Origin: Arsenicicoccus bolidensis DSM 15745
GTDB lineage: Bacteria; Actinomycetota; Actinomycetes; Actinomycetales; Dermatophilaceae
DNA: 62,564 bases
Direction of reading: 5' to 3'
Assembly: GCF_000426385.1 (NCBI RefSeq)
Contig: NZ_AUFG01000022.1
Coordinates: 1-62,564, forward strand
The notes beneath the pieces were generated by a model. The model was not told the DNA's origin and ran no database searches. It saw only the letters and a list, made by a program, of their open reading frames with translations. This document shows, in pieces, positions 55,892 to 62,564 of this stretch (the stretch's first letter is position 1; every line of letters begins with the position of its first letter). A program made the translations under genes and the position numbers.

Positions 55892-56290
55892 TCAGCTCCC
55901 GTCGAAGTTGTCGGCGATGGCCCGCAGGGCGGCGGCGAGCTTGGTGGACCCGGCCGCGTCGGGGTAGCGCCCCTTGCGCAGCTGCATCGAGACGCCGTCG
56001 AGGAGCTTGATGGTGTCCTCGACGATCTCGACCATTTCGTCGGCGGGCTTGCGCTTCTTCTCGTGGAGCTTGCGCGTCACCGAGGGGGCCTGGTCGAGGA
56101 TCGTGAGCGACAGGGCCTGGGCCCCGCGCCGGCCGTCCATGATCCCGAACTCCACGCGGGTGCCGGGCTTGAGGGTGGTCGTCCCCTCGGGCAGGGCGTT
56201 GGCGTGGACGAAGACGTCCCCGCCCTCGTCGTCGGCCAGGAAGCCGAAGCCCTTGTCCGTGTCGTACCACTTGACCTTGCCCGTTGGCAC
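55892..56290 (-). CDS. cold-shock-domain protein with C-terminal extension
   Basis: 132 residues from a GTG at 56290 with GAGGTGG upstream. Residues 1-65 are a cold-shock fold with the RNP motifs KGFGFLADD and DVFVHANAL, so it should bind single-stranded RNA or DNA. The extension (about 66-132: RKLHEKKRKPADEMVEIVEDTIKLLDGVSMQLRKGRYPD, AALRAIADNFDGS) is helical and typical of the actinobacterial long CSD proteins encoded beside DUF3027. Confidence 0.92.
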   Translation of the reverse strand: MPTGKVKWYDTDKGFGFLADDEGGDVFVHANALPEGTTTLKPGTRVEFGIMDGRRGAQALSLTILDQAPSVTRKLHEKKRKPADEMVEIVEDTIKLLDGVSMQLRKGRYPDAAGSTKLAAALRAIADNFDGS

Positions 56291-56395
56291 TGGTCCACCT
56301 CGTGTCGATCTCGTCGTGGGCCGGCCCGTGTGCGGGGTCGGCGTCAGGGCACGTGGATCTCTCGGGGCACGCGCCCTGCCCACCAGGCTAACGGT

Positions 56396-57334
56396 TCAGC
56401 GAGGCGTCAGGCCCCACGAGGCCGACCACGCGTGGCCCGGACCGAGCCGGACGACGTCCTCGCCGGTGCGGAACGCGTCGGGTGCCGCCGTGAGGGGCTC
56501 GACCGCCAGGCCGCTCGTGCGCGCGTAGCCCTCGGGGAGGTCGTGCCCGGTGTAGACCTGCGTCCAGGGGAAGGCGTCGGCGTCGGCCCACAGGGTCGTG
56601 CTGCGGCCGCCGTGGGCGATGGTGATGCGCCACCGGCCGTCGTCGTCCGCGGTGAGACCGGTCATCGCGGTGTCGAGGTCGCGGTCGCCGACGACGGCGT
56701 CGCGCAGGTCCTGGGACGTGCCCTCGACGGGACGCAGGCTGGCGGCCACGGTGTCGTCGGCCAGGAGGAGCCGGTCGGGGTCGACGGCGACGTATGACGC
56801 AGCGGGGCACCGGATCTCGAGGTCGTCCACCCGGTCCTCCCCCACCGTCAGGTAGGGATGCGCCCCCACGCCGAGCGGCGCGGTGGTGTCGCCGACGTTG
56901 GTGACGGTGGGCGTGACGGTCAGGCCGTCGTCGTCGAGGTGGTAGTCGAGCTGCAGGTCCAGGGTCCAGTCCCAGCCCTGCTGCGGGTGCAGGCGTGCGC
57001 GCAGGGTCACCCGGTCGTCCTCCACGCGGACGGGCGACCACGGCAGCCACTGCACCAGGCCGTGCAGCGCGTTGTGCCGGGCGGGCTCGGACAGGGCGAG
57101 CTGCCGCTCGGTGCCGTCGAAGGTGTACTGCCCGTCGCGGATGCGGTTGACCCACGGGATCAGCACGGTCCCCCGCGCGTGCAGGGCCGGCGCGTCCTGC
57201 GGCGACCCGACGATCACGGGCCGTCCGGCATACGTGTAGGACCGCAGGGTCGCCCCCACCTCGGTGACCACGACCTCGTGCTCGCCGTGCCGGATGGTCC
57301 ACTGCTCGCCGCTCGGCAGCACCTGGTCACTCAT
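56396..57334 (-). CDS. aldose 1-epimerase family protein
   Basis: 312 residues from the ATG at 57334. Galactose-mutarotase fold: VVTEVGATLRSYTYAGRPVIVG, IPWVNRIRDGQYTFDG, HNALHGLVQW with the His expected in catalysis, LGVGAHPYLTV with a second His, and the putative catalytic Glu in SGLAVEPLTAAPDAF. Catalyses or resembles interconversion of sugar anomers. The substrate is not evident, and no sugar operon surrounds it. Confidence 0.9.
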   Translation of the reverse strand: MSDQVLPSGEQWTIRHGEHEVVVTEVGATLRSYTYAGRPVIVGSPQDAPALHARGTVLIPWVNRIRDGQYTFDGTERQLALSEPARHNALHGLVQWLPWSPVRVEDDRVTLRARLHPQQGWDWTLDLQLDYHLDDDGLTVTPTVTNVGDTTAPLGVGAHPYLTVGEDRVDDLEIRCPAASYVAVDPDRLLLADDTVAASLRPVEGTSQDLRDAVVGDRDLDTAMTGLTADDDGRWRITIAHGGRSTTLWADADAFPWTQVYTGHDLPEGYARTSGLAVEPLTAAPDAFRTGEDVVRLGPGHAWSASWGLTPR

Positions 57335-57355
57335 GCCCGCCACCCTAGGCGCCGA

Positions 57356-58984
57356 TCAGCCCTGCTCGATGAGCTCGGCCGCCCGGTCGCGCATCTCGAC
57401 CTTGCGGATCTTGCCGGTCACCGTCATCGGGAAGCTGTCGGTGATGTGCACGTAGCGCGGGATCTTGTAGTGCGCGAGCTGTCCGGTGCAGAACTCGCGG
57501 ACGCCGTCCACGGTCAGCGCGGGCACGCCCTCGCGCATGATGATCCAGGCCATGAGCTCCTCGCCGAACTTCTTGTCGGGGACGCCGATCACCTGCACGT
57601 CCGCGATGTCGGGGTGGGTGTAGAGGAACTCCTCGATCTCGCGGGGATAGACGTTCTCGCCGCCGCGGATGACCATGTCCTTGATCCGGCCCACGATGGC
57701 GCAGTAGCCGTCCTCGTCCATCGTCGCGAGGTCGCCCGTGTGCATCCAGCGGGCGGCGTCGATCGCCTCGGCGGTTTTGTCCGGCTGTCCCCAGTAGCCC
57801 AGCATCACCGAGTAGCCGCGGGTGCACAGCTCGCCCGTCTCGCCGCGCGGCACGGTGCGACCCGTTGCGGGGTCGACGACCTTGACCTCGAGGTGCGGCA
57901 TGACGCGGCCGACCGTCTCGGTGCGGCGGCGCAGGTCGTCCTCGGTGCGGGTGGAGGTGGACACCGGCGAGGTCTCGGTCATGCCGTAGTTGATGGCGAC
58001 CTCGGCCATGTTCATCCGGTCGATGACCTTCTTCATGACCTCGACCGGGCAGGGTGAGCCGGCCATGATCCCCGTGCGCAGCGTCGACAGGTCGTAGCGG
58101 TCGACGTCCGGCAGCCCGAGCTCGGCGATGAACATCGTGGGGACGCCGTAGAGGCTGGTGCAGCCTTCCTGGGACACCGCCTCCAGGGTCGCGACGGGGT
58201 CGAAGGTCGGCGCCGGGATGACCATCGCCGCGCCGTGGGAGGTGCACGCCAGGTTGCCCATGACCATGCCGAAGCAGTGGTAGAAGGGCACCGGGATGCA
58301 GACCACGTCCTGCTCGGTGTAGCGGATCATCTCGCCGACGAAGAAGCCGTTGTTGAGGATGTTGTGGTGGGACAGGGTCGCGCCCTTGGGGAAGCCCGTG
58401 GTGCCCGAGGTGTACTGGATGTTGATCGGGTCGTCGGCGGAGAGCTCTGCCATCCGCGCGTCCAGGTCCTCGTCGCTGACGGCGGCACCCCCGGCCCGCA
58501 GGTCCTCCCAGGACTGCTCGCCGAGGTAGGCGACGCGCTCCAGGTCCGGGCAGTCGTGCCGGATGGACTCGAGCATCTGCTGGTAGGTCGAGGTCTTGTA
58601 GGACACCGCGCTCACGACCATGCGCATGCCGGACTGCTTGACGACGTACTCGAGCTCGTGGGCGCGATAGGCCGGGTTGATGTTGACGAGCACCACGCCG
58701 GCCTTGGCGGTGGCGTACTGCACGATCGTCCACTCCGGGCAGCTCGGCGACCAGATGCCCACGCGGTCCCCGTGCTCGAGCCCTGCGGCGATCAGGCCCT
58801 TGGCGACCTCGTCGACGGCGGCGTCCAGCTCGGCATACGTCCACCGCCGCCCGCTGGGCACGTCCACGAGGGCCAGCCGGTCGCCGACCCGCGCGACCGT
58901 CCGCTCGAGGTTGTGCCCGATGGTCTCGCCGAGGAGCGGGGTGTCGGAGATGCCGGAGGTGTACGAGAGCGTCGTTGCCGTCAT
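57356..58984 (-). CDS. long/medium-chain acyl-CoA synthetase (AMP-binding, FadD-like)
   Basis: ANL-superfamily enzyme activating a carboxylic acid to acyl-CoA via acyl-AMP; 542 residues from the ATG at 58984. Core motifs: [16 protein letters not shown] (P-loop, about 194-209), [70 protein letters not shown] and C-terminal Lys in [13 protein letters not shown]. Close in pattern to the FadD35/AcsM-like group. Chain length uncertain. It ends 22 bases before the epimerase start. Confidence 0.93.
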   Translation of the reverse strand: MTATTLSYTSGISDTPLLGETIGHNLERTVARVGDRLALVDVPSGRRWTYAELDAAVDEVAKGLIAAGLEHGDRVGIWSPSCPEWTIVQYATAKAGVVLVNINPAYRAHELEYVVKQSGMRMVVSAVSYKTSTYQQMLESIRHDCPDLERVAYLGEQSWEDLRAGGAAVSDEDLDARMAELSADDPINIQYTSGTTGFPKGATLSHHNILNNGFFVGEMIRYTEQDVVCIPVPFYHCFGMVMGNLACTSHGAAMVIPAPTFDPVATLEAVSQEGCTSLYGVPTMFIAELGLPDVDRYDLSTLRTGIMAGSPCPVEVMKKVIDRMNMAEVAINYGMTETSPVSTSTRTEDDLRRRTETVGRVMPHLEVKVVDPATGRTVPRGETGELCTRGYSVMLGYWGQPDKTAEAIDAARWMHTGDLATMDEDGYCAIVGRIKDMVIRGGENVYPREIEEFLYTHPDIADVQVIGVPDKKFGEELMAWIIMREGVPALTVDGVREFCTGQLAHYKIPRYVHITDSFPMTVTGKIRKVEMRDRAAELIEQG

Positions 58985-59061
58985 GGCTCGCAGTCTCGTG
59001 CGCCGCGCCGGTGGCGGCAAGGGATGGCGCGCCGAACGGTGCGCCGCGCGCTACCAGCGGT

Positions 59062-59124
59062 CTACCTCAGGTAGGCACATCCGCCCGACCTCGCACGCCA
59101 GGTCGATGTGACCGCCTCAGGTAG
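59062..59124. repeat. 63-base hairpin repeat, family 1, copy d
   Basis: Arms 59062-59081 and 59105-59124 pair at 16 of 20 positions. Its reverse complement aligns without gaps to the copy at 5132-5194. The stretch CCTCAGGTAGG-CACATCCGCC (and nine more bases) starting at 59065 recurs exactly at 59115-59143, a 29-base direct repeat at a 50-base period. Confidence 0.72.
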
Positions 59125-59168
59125 GCACATCCGCCCGACCTCGACGACAGACCCGCCCCCGGCGGACT

Positions 59169-59199
59169 CATCGACCGGCCCTCGTTCCCCAGGTCGATG
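59169..59199. repeat. hairpin repeat, family 1, copy c
   Basis: Perfect arms CATCGACC (59169-59176) and GGTCGATG (59192-59199) around the conserved 15-base loop. It lies 33 bases before the start of the next gene, between divergent fadD-like and helicase-associated genes. Confidence 0.7.
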
Positions 59200-59231
59200 T
59201 ACCTGCCCGCGGCAGGTCTTAACGTTGGACG

Positions 59232-61541
59232 GTGATGCCCCGCCTCGACGCGCCCCGCGCCCGCAGCCTCGCCGACGACCTCCGCGGCCGCTCGGACGAC
59301 GAGCTCGTCGCGCTGCTCGTGGCCCGCCCCGACCTCGCCCGTCCGGCGCCGACCGACATCACCGCCCTCGCCGCCCGCTCCGGCACCCGGGCCTCGACGC
59401 AGCGCGCGCTCGAGGGCCTGGACACCGCGCACCTGCAGGTCCTCGAGGCCCTGCTCGCCACCGGCTCCCCCGCCGACGTCGACCAGGCGGCCACCTGGCT
59501 GGGGACCGACCGCGGCTCCGGCTCCGGCTCCAACTCCCAAACCCTGGTCGAGATCCTGTCCCGTCTCGAGTCCCTCGCTCTCGTATGGCGATCCGCCGAC
59601 CGCATCACCGTCGCCCGCACGGTGGCGGAGCTGCTCGGACCGCGCCCCGGAGGCCTCGGCCCCTCCCTCGCGACGCTGCGCGGCACCACGCGGGACGCCC
59701 TCGCCACGCCCGCCTCGCTGGACGCGGTGCTGGCCGAGGCGCCGGAGGCCGCTCGTGCCGTCCTCGACCGCCTCACGTGGTCCAGCGGCGTCGTGGCGCG
59801 GCAGCCGAGCGGCCAGCCGAGCGGTGCGGCCGGGCAGGCGCTCGACTGGCTGACCGACCGCGGCCTGCTGCACCCCCACGGCGAGGGCGAGCTGGTGCTG
59901 CCGCGCGAGGTCGCCCTGCACCTGCGCGGCGGGCGGCTGCTCCAGGACGTCGCGCTGCACCCCCCGCAGGTCGCCCTCACGACCCGCTCGGCCACCGTCG
60001 TCGACCTCGCGGCTGGTGGCGCGGCAGGCGAGCTGCTGGGTCTCGTCGACGAGACGGCGACCCGGTGGGGTGAGCGCCCGCCGCGCGTCCTGCGCGCCGG
60101 CGGACTGGCCGTCCGCGACCTGCGCGCCCTGGCGTCGACGCTGGACCTGCCGGTCGAGCGGGTGGCGTTCGTCGTGGAGGTGGCGCACGCCGCGGGGCTG
60201 CTCGCCGACGACGGCGCGCTCGACCCGGTGTGGGCGCCGACGCCAGCCTACGACGACTGGCTGCAGCAGTCGCCGCCCGCTCGCTGGGCCGTGCTGGCCG
60301 ACGCGTGGCTGCGCTCGACCCGTGCCGCGCACCTCGTGGGTTCGCCTGCGGAGCGCGGAGGTTCGCCGATCAACGCCCTCTCGTCCGACGCCCACTGGCC
60401 GCCGGTCCGCGGGCTCCGCCAGGACGTCCTCGCCGACCTCGCCCAGCTGCCGGCCTGGTCCGCGCCCACCGTCGACGGGCTCGTCGAGCGGATGCGCTGG
60501 CGCCGGCCGCTGCGTCGGGTCGCCGACCTCGAGGAGGTCGTCGAGGCGGTCGTCCGCGAGGCCGAGTGGCTCGGCGTCACGGGCCGGGGTGCCCTGGGTG
60601 CCGCGGGCCGCACCCTCGTGGCCTCCACCCCTCCCGACGTCGGCTCGGCGGCCGAGGCCATGCACGCCCACCTGCCGGCCCCCGTCGAGGAGATCCTGCT
60701 GCAGGCCGACCTCACCGCGGTCGCTCCCGGCCGCGTCGAGGGCGCGTTGGCCCGGCTGCTGCGCCTCGCCGCGGACGTCGAGTCGCGGGGCGGGGCCACC
60801 GTCCACCGCTTCACCGAGGCGTCCGTGCGCCGGGCCCTCGACGCCGGCTGGACCGCCGAGCAGCTCCTCGACGCCCTCGCCGAAGCCAGCTCCACGCCTG
60901 TGCCCCAGCCGCTCACCTATCTCGTCAACGACGTCACCCGGCGCCACGGCCAGCTCCGGGTGGCGGCGGCGGCGTCATACGTGCGCAGCGAGGACCCCGT
61001 GACCCTCGACGCGATCCTGGCCGCCCCGGCCCTCGCCCCGCTGCGCCTGCGTCGCATCGCCCCGACGGTGCTCGTCAGCCCGGTCAGCGGCGTCGTCCTG
61101 CTCGCGACCCTGCGCGACCACGGCCTCGCGCCCGCCGCGGAGACCGCCGACGGCGTCGTCGCGGTCCCCGCCGGGTCGGCCCGCCGGACACCTCCTCGTC
61201 GGCGCCCACCGGCCTCGACCCTCACCAGCGTCGTCGACCGCCCGTATGCCGAGAACCTGGTCGCCCTGCTCCGCGCCGGGCAGGCCGGGGTCGACGCACG
61301 GGCCGACGGCGACCCGTCGCAGGGCGGCACGGACCCCGCGGTGGTGCTGGGCGTCCTGCGCGAGGCCGTCGCCGACCGCCGTCCCGTGCGGCTCAGCCAC
61401 GTCGGGCCCGACGGCGGCGCCACGACGCTGCTCTTCCACCCGCGGCGGGTTGAGGGTGGGCGCGTCTACGGCACCGCGGGGACGAGCAACGTCGAGAGGA
61501 TTCTCACGCTCCACCGCATCACGGGTGTGTCCGAGGCCTGA
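59232..61541 (+). CDS. helicase C-terminal-associated (XPB/Ssl2-like) domain protein
   Basis: 769 residues; GTG at 59232 or ATG at 59235. N-terminal LADDLRGRSDDELVALLVARPDLARPAPTDITALAARSGTRASTQRAL, a middle of winged-helix-like segments, and the C-terminal VPVEEILLQADLTAVAPGRVE-type block (here PAPVEEILLQADLTAVAPGRVEGALARLL) with the WYL-like end PVRLSHVGPDGGATTLLFHPRRVEGGRVYGT. The family is usually encoded just ahead of an XPB-like DNA repair helicase in actinobacteria; here the next gene is a carboxyltransferase instead. A TAACGT at 59220-59225 could be a -10 for a leaderless start. Confidence 0.85.
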   Translation: MMPRLDAPRARSLADDLRGRSDDELVALLVARPDLARPAPTDITALAARSGTRASTQRALEGLDTAHLQVLEALLATGSPADVDQAATWLGTDRGSGSGSNSQTLVEILSRLESLALVWRSADRITVARTVAELLGPRPGGLGPSLATLRGTTRDALATPASLDAVLAEAPEAARAVLDRLTWSSGVVARQPSGQPSGAAGQALDWLTDRGLLHPHGEGELVLPREVALHLRGGRLLQDVALHPPQVALTTRSATVVDLAAGGAAGELLGLVDETATRWGERPPRVLRAGGLAVRDLRALASTLDLPVERVAFVVEVAHAAGLLADDGALDPVWAPTPAYDDWLQQSPPARWAVLADAWLRSTRAAHLVGSPAERGGSPINALSSDAHWPPVRGLRQDVLADLAQLPAWSAPTVDGLVERMRWRRPLRRVADLEEVVEAVVREAEWLGVTGRGALGAAGRTLVASTPPDVGSAAEAMHAHLPAPVEEILLQADLTAVAPGRVEGALARLLRLAADVESRGGATVHRFTEASVRRALDAGWTAEQLLDALAEASSTPVPQPLTYLVNDVTRRHGQLRVAAAASYVRSEDPVTLDAILAAPALAPLRLRRIAPTVLVSPVSGVVLLATLRDHGLAPAAETADGVVAVPAGSARRTPPRRRPPASTLTSVVDRPYAENLVALLRAGQAGVDARADGDPSQGGTDPAVVLGVLREAVADRRPVRLSHVGPDGGATTLLFHPRRVEGGRVYGTAGTSNVERILTLHRITGVSEA

Positions 61542-61590
61542 CCTGGCTATCGTCGCGGGCACGCACCCCTCCTCCCCCGAAGGATCTTCC

Positions 61591-62564
61591 ATGACGCCCC
61601 AGCGCCCCGGGGCCCTCGAGCTGATCGACCTCGTTGTCGAGCCCGGCAGCTTCGTCTCGTGGGACACCCCGCCCGACCGCGCCGGGATCTCCTCCGAGTA
61701 CGCCGCCGAGCTCGACGCCGCGACCGAGCGCAGCGGGGTCGACGAGGCGGTGCTCACCGGCCGCGGACTGATCGACGGGCTCCCGGTGGCGGTCGTCGTG
61801 GGCGAGTTCCGGTTCCTCGGGGGCTCGATCGGCGCGGCCACAGCGGCCCGGATCACGGCGGCCGTGCGGCGAGCGACCGCCGAGCGGCTGCCGCTCGTGG
61901 CCGCGCCCGCCTCGGGCGGCACCCGCATGCAGGAGGGCACGCCGGCGTTCGTCGAGATGGTGACGATCTCGCGGGCCATCGTCGACCACAAGGCCGCGGC
62001 CCTGCCCTACCTCGTCTACCTGCGGCACCCCACCACCGGCGGCGTCTTCGCCTCGTGGGGGTCGCTGGGCCACGTGACCGTCGCCGAGCCCGGTGCGCTG
62101 GTCGGCTTCCTCGGGCCCAAGGTCTACGAGGCGCTCAACGGTGAACCGTTCCCCGCGGGCGTGCAGCTCGCCGAGAACCTCGTCGACAAGGGCGTGATCG
62201 ACGCCGTCGTCCCGTCCGAGGAGCTCGCGACCGTCGCCGCACGGGTGCTGCGCCTGCTGCACCCCCACCGCCGCGACGCGGCCACCACCCCCGCAGCCCC
62301 CGCAGCCCCCGCAGCCCCCGCAGCCCCCGCAGCCCCCGCAGCCCCCGCAGCCCCCGCAGCCCCCGAGATCGTGAGCGAATCCTCCAAGAATCTTGGACGA
62401 AACGCTCACGATCCTGGTGGGGAGGGGCCGGCCTGGCCCGCCCCGACGGAGTCCAGCCAGGTCTGGGCGTCCGTCGAGATCACCCGCTCACCTCGTCGTC
62501 CGGGCGTCCGAGAGCTTCTCCGGTATGCCGCGGACGAGGTCCTCCCGCTCTCCGGGACCGGCGA
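61591..62564 (+). CDS. fused acyl-CoA carboxylase carboxyltransferase (beta + alpha), 3' end off the window
   Basis: 324 codons are visible. Residues 1-225 are a carboxyltransferase beta-type crotonase fold: GRGLIDGLPVAVVVGEFRFLGGSIGAATAARI, LPLVAAPASGGTRMQEGTPAFVEM, HPTTGGVFASWGSLGHVTVAEPGALVGFLGPKVYEAL. A linker of Pro-Ala-Ala repeats (about 233-258) follows, then EIVSESSKNLGRNAHDP, then the start of an alpha-type domain (QVWASVEITRSPRRPGVRELLRYAADEV). No N-terminal zinc finger of AccD is present. It should transfer CO2 from carboxybiotin to acetyl- or propionyl-CoA. The linker carries a tandem repeat and an in-frame palindrome. ATG at 61591 with GAAGGA upstream. Confidence 0.9.
   Translation, partial: MTPQRPGALELIDLVVEPGSFVSWDTPPDRAGISSEYAAELDAATERSGVDEAVLTGRGLIDGLPVAVVVGEFRFLGGSIGAATAARITAAVRRATAERLPLVAAPASGGTRMQEGTPAFVEMVTISRAIVDHKAAALPYLVYLRHPTTGGVFASWGSLGHVTVAEPGALVGFLGPKVYEALNGEPFPAGVQLAENLVDKGVIDAVVPSEELATVAARVLRLLHPHRRDAATTPAAPAAPAAPAAPAAPAAPAAPAAPEIVSESSKNLGRNAHDPGGEGPAWPAPTESSQVWASVEITRSPRRPGVRELLRYAADEVLPLSGTG
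62288..62364. repeat. 9-base tandem repeat in the carboxyltransferase linker
   Basis: About eight copies of CCCCGCAGC encoding Pro-Ala-Ala. The unit keeps the reading frame, so copy number can vary without loss of the downstream domain. Confidence 0.85.
62367..62413. repeat. nested palindrome in frame within the carboxyltransferase linker
   Basis: Outer arms GATCGTGAGCG (62367-62377) and CGCTCACGATC (62403-62413); inner arms TCCAAGA (62383-62389) and TCTTGGA (62391-62397). Clearly AT-richer than the surrounding gene. The frame stays open through it and codes EIVSESSKNLGRNAHD. Confidence 0.75.

Overview
The window is 62.6 kb of very GC-rich DNA (roughly 70% or more), densely packed, with many 4-base ATGA/GTGA stop-start overlaps and frequent GTG starts. 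Gene content (menaquinone-type three-subunit succinate dehydrogenase, SepX/GlpR-like divisome protein, DtxR/IdeR-like regulator, DUF3027 and DUF2530 proteins, protein O-mannosyltransferase, a c-di-AMP riboswitch ahead of an NlpC/P60 hydrolase) points to an actinobacterium, most likely a Micrococcales member near Intrasporangiaceae/Dermatophilaceae. The rank is inferred from gene content and codon style, not from a marker search. It is chromosomal housekeeping sequence: I see no integrase, transposase, phage module or CRISPR array.

Layout. 1-5.2 kb (minus): metG-tatD-rsmA-ispE (ispE cut by the left edge), then aroQ. 5.5-9.0 kb: sdhC-sdhA-sdhB. 9.2-11.1 kb: a CDF metal transporter and rsmI, divergent from protein O-mannosyltransferase. 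12.7-14.9 kb: a pair of bacterial PH-domain membrane proteins. 14.9-20.3 kb: glpD-glpF-glpK with a divergent SorC-type regulator. 20.5-22.8 kb: a 5'-truncated UvrA-like pseudogene next to tRNA-Ala(CGC). 22.8-29.2 kb: SepX/GlpR-like protein, GNAT, moaB, moaC, moeA, a GGDEF protein and divergent 5-formyltetrahydrofolate cyclo-ligase. 29.2-35.6 kb: penicillin acylase family hydrolase, cation/proton antiporter, FmdB, SAF/CpaB-like protein, mscL. 35.7-41.6 kb: a large helicase/nuclease-like protein with degraded Walker motifs, tRNA-Arg(CCT), and NlpC/P60 behind a ydaO-type riboswitch. 41.7-46.1 kb: DtxR-like regulator, pdxH, a conserved small protein, citrate synthase, serC. 46.2-50.6 kb: MarR-MFS unit with a 28-residue coupled ORF, SoxR, and a two-component system whose kinase is frameshifted. 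50.7-59 kb: deoC, AzgA-type purine permease, an MFS remnant with DUF2530, DUF3027, cold-shock-domain protein, aldose-epimerase-like protein, acyl-CoA synthetase. 59.2-62.6 kb: helicase-associated-domain protein and a fused acyl-CoA carboxyltransferase cut by the right edge.

The less ordinary content lies in the small non-coding elements. One is a family of hairpins of up to 63 bases with a conserved loop (5.1, 12.7 and 59.1 kb, one overlapping the start of aroQ). A second is an inverted pair of hairpin repeats at 34.0 and 40.2 kb whose stems differ by a compensatory base pair. Several other long-armed hairpins sit at gene ends, one palindrome lies in frame inside the carboxyltransferase linker, there is a 26-base tandem array, and the short motif GTATGCC is strongly over-represented throughout. 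No search was run; all family assignments rest on motifs, length and gene order.
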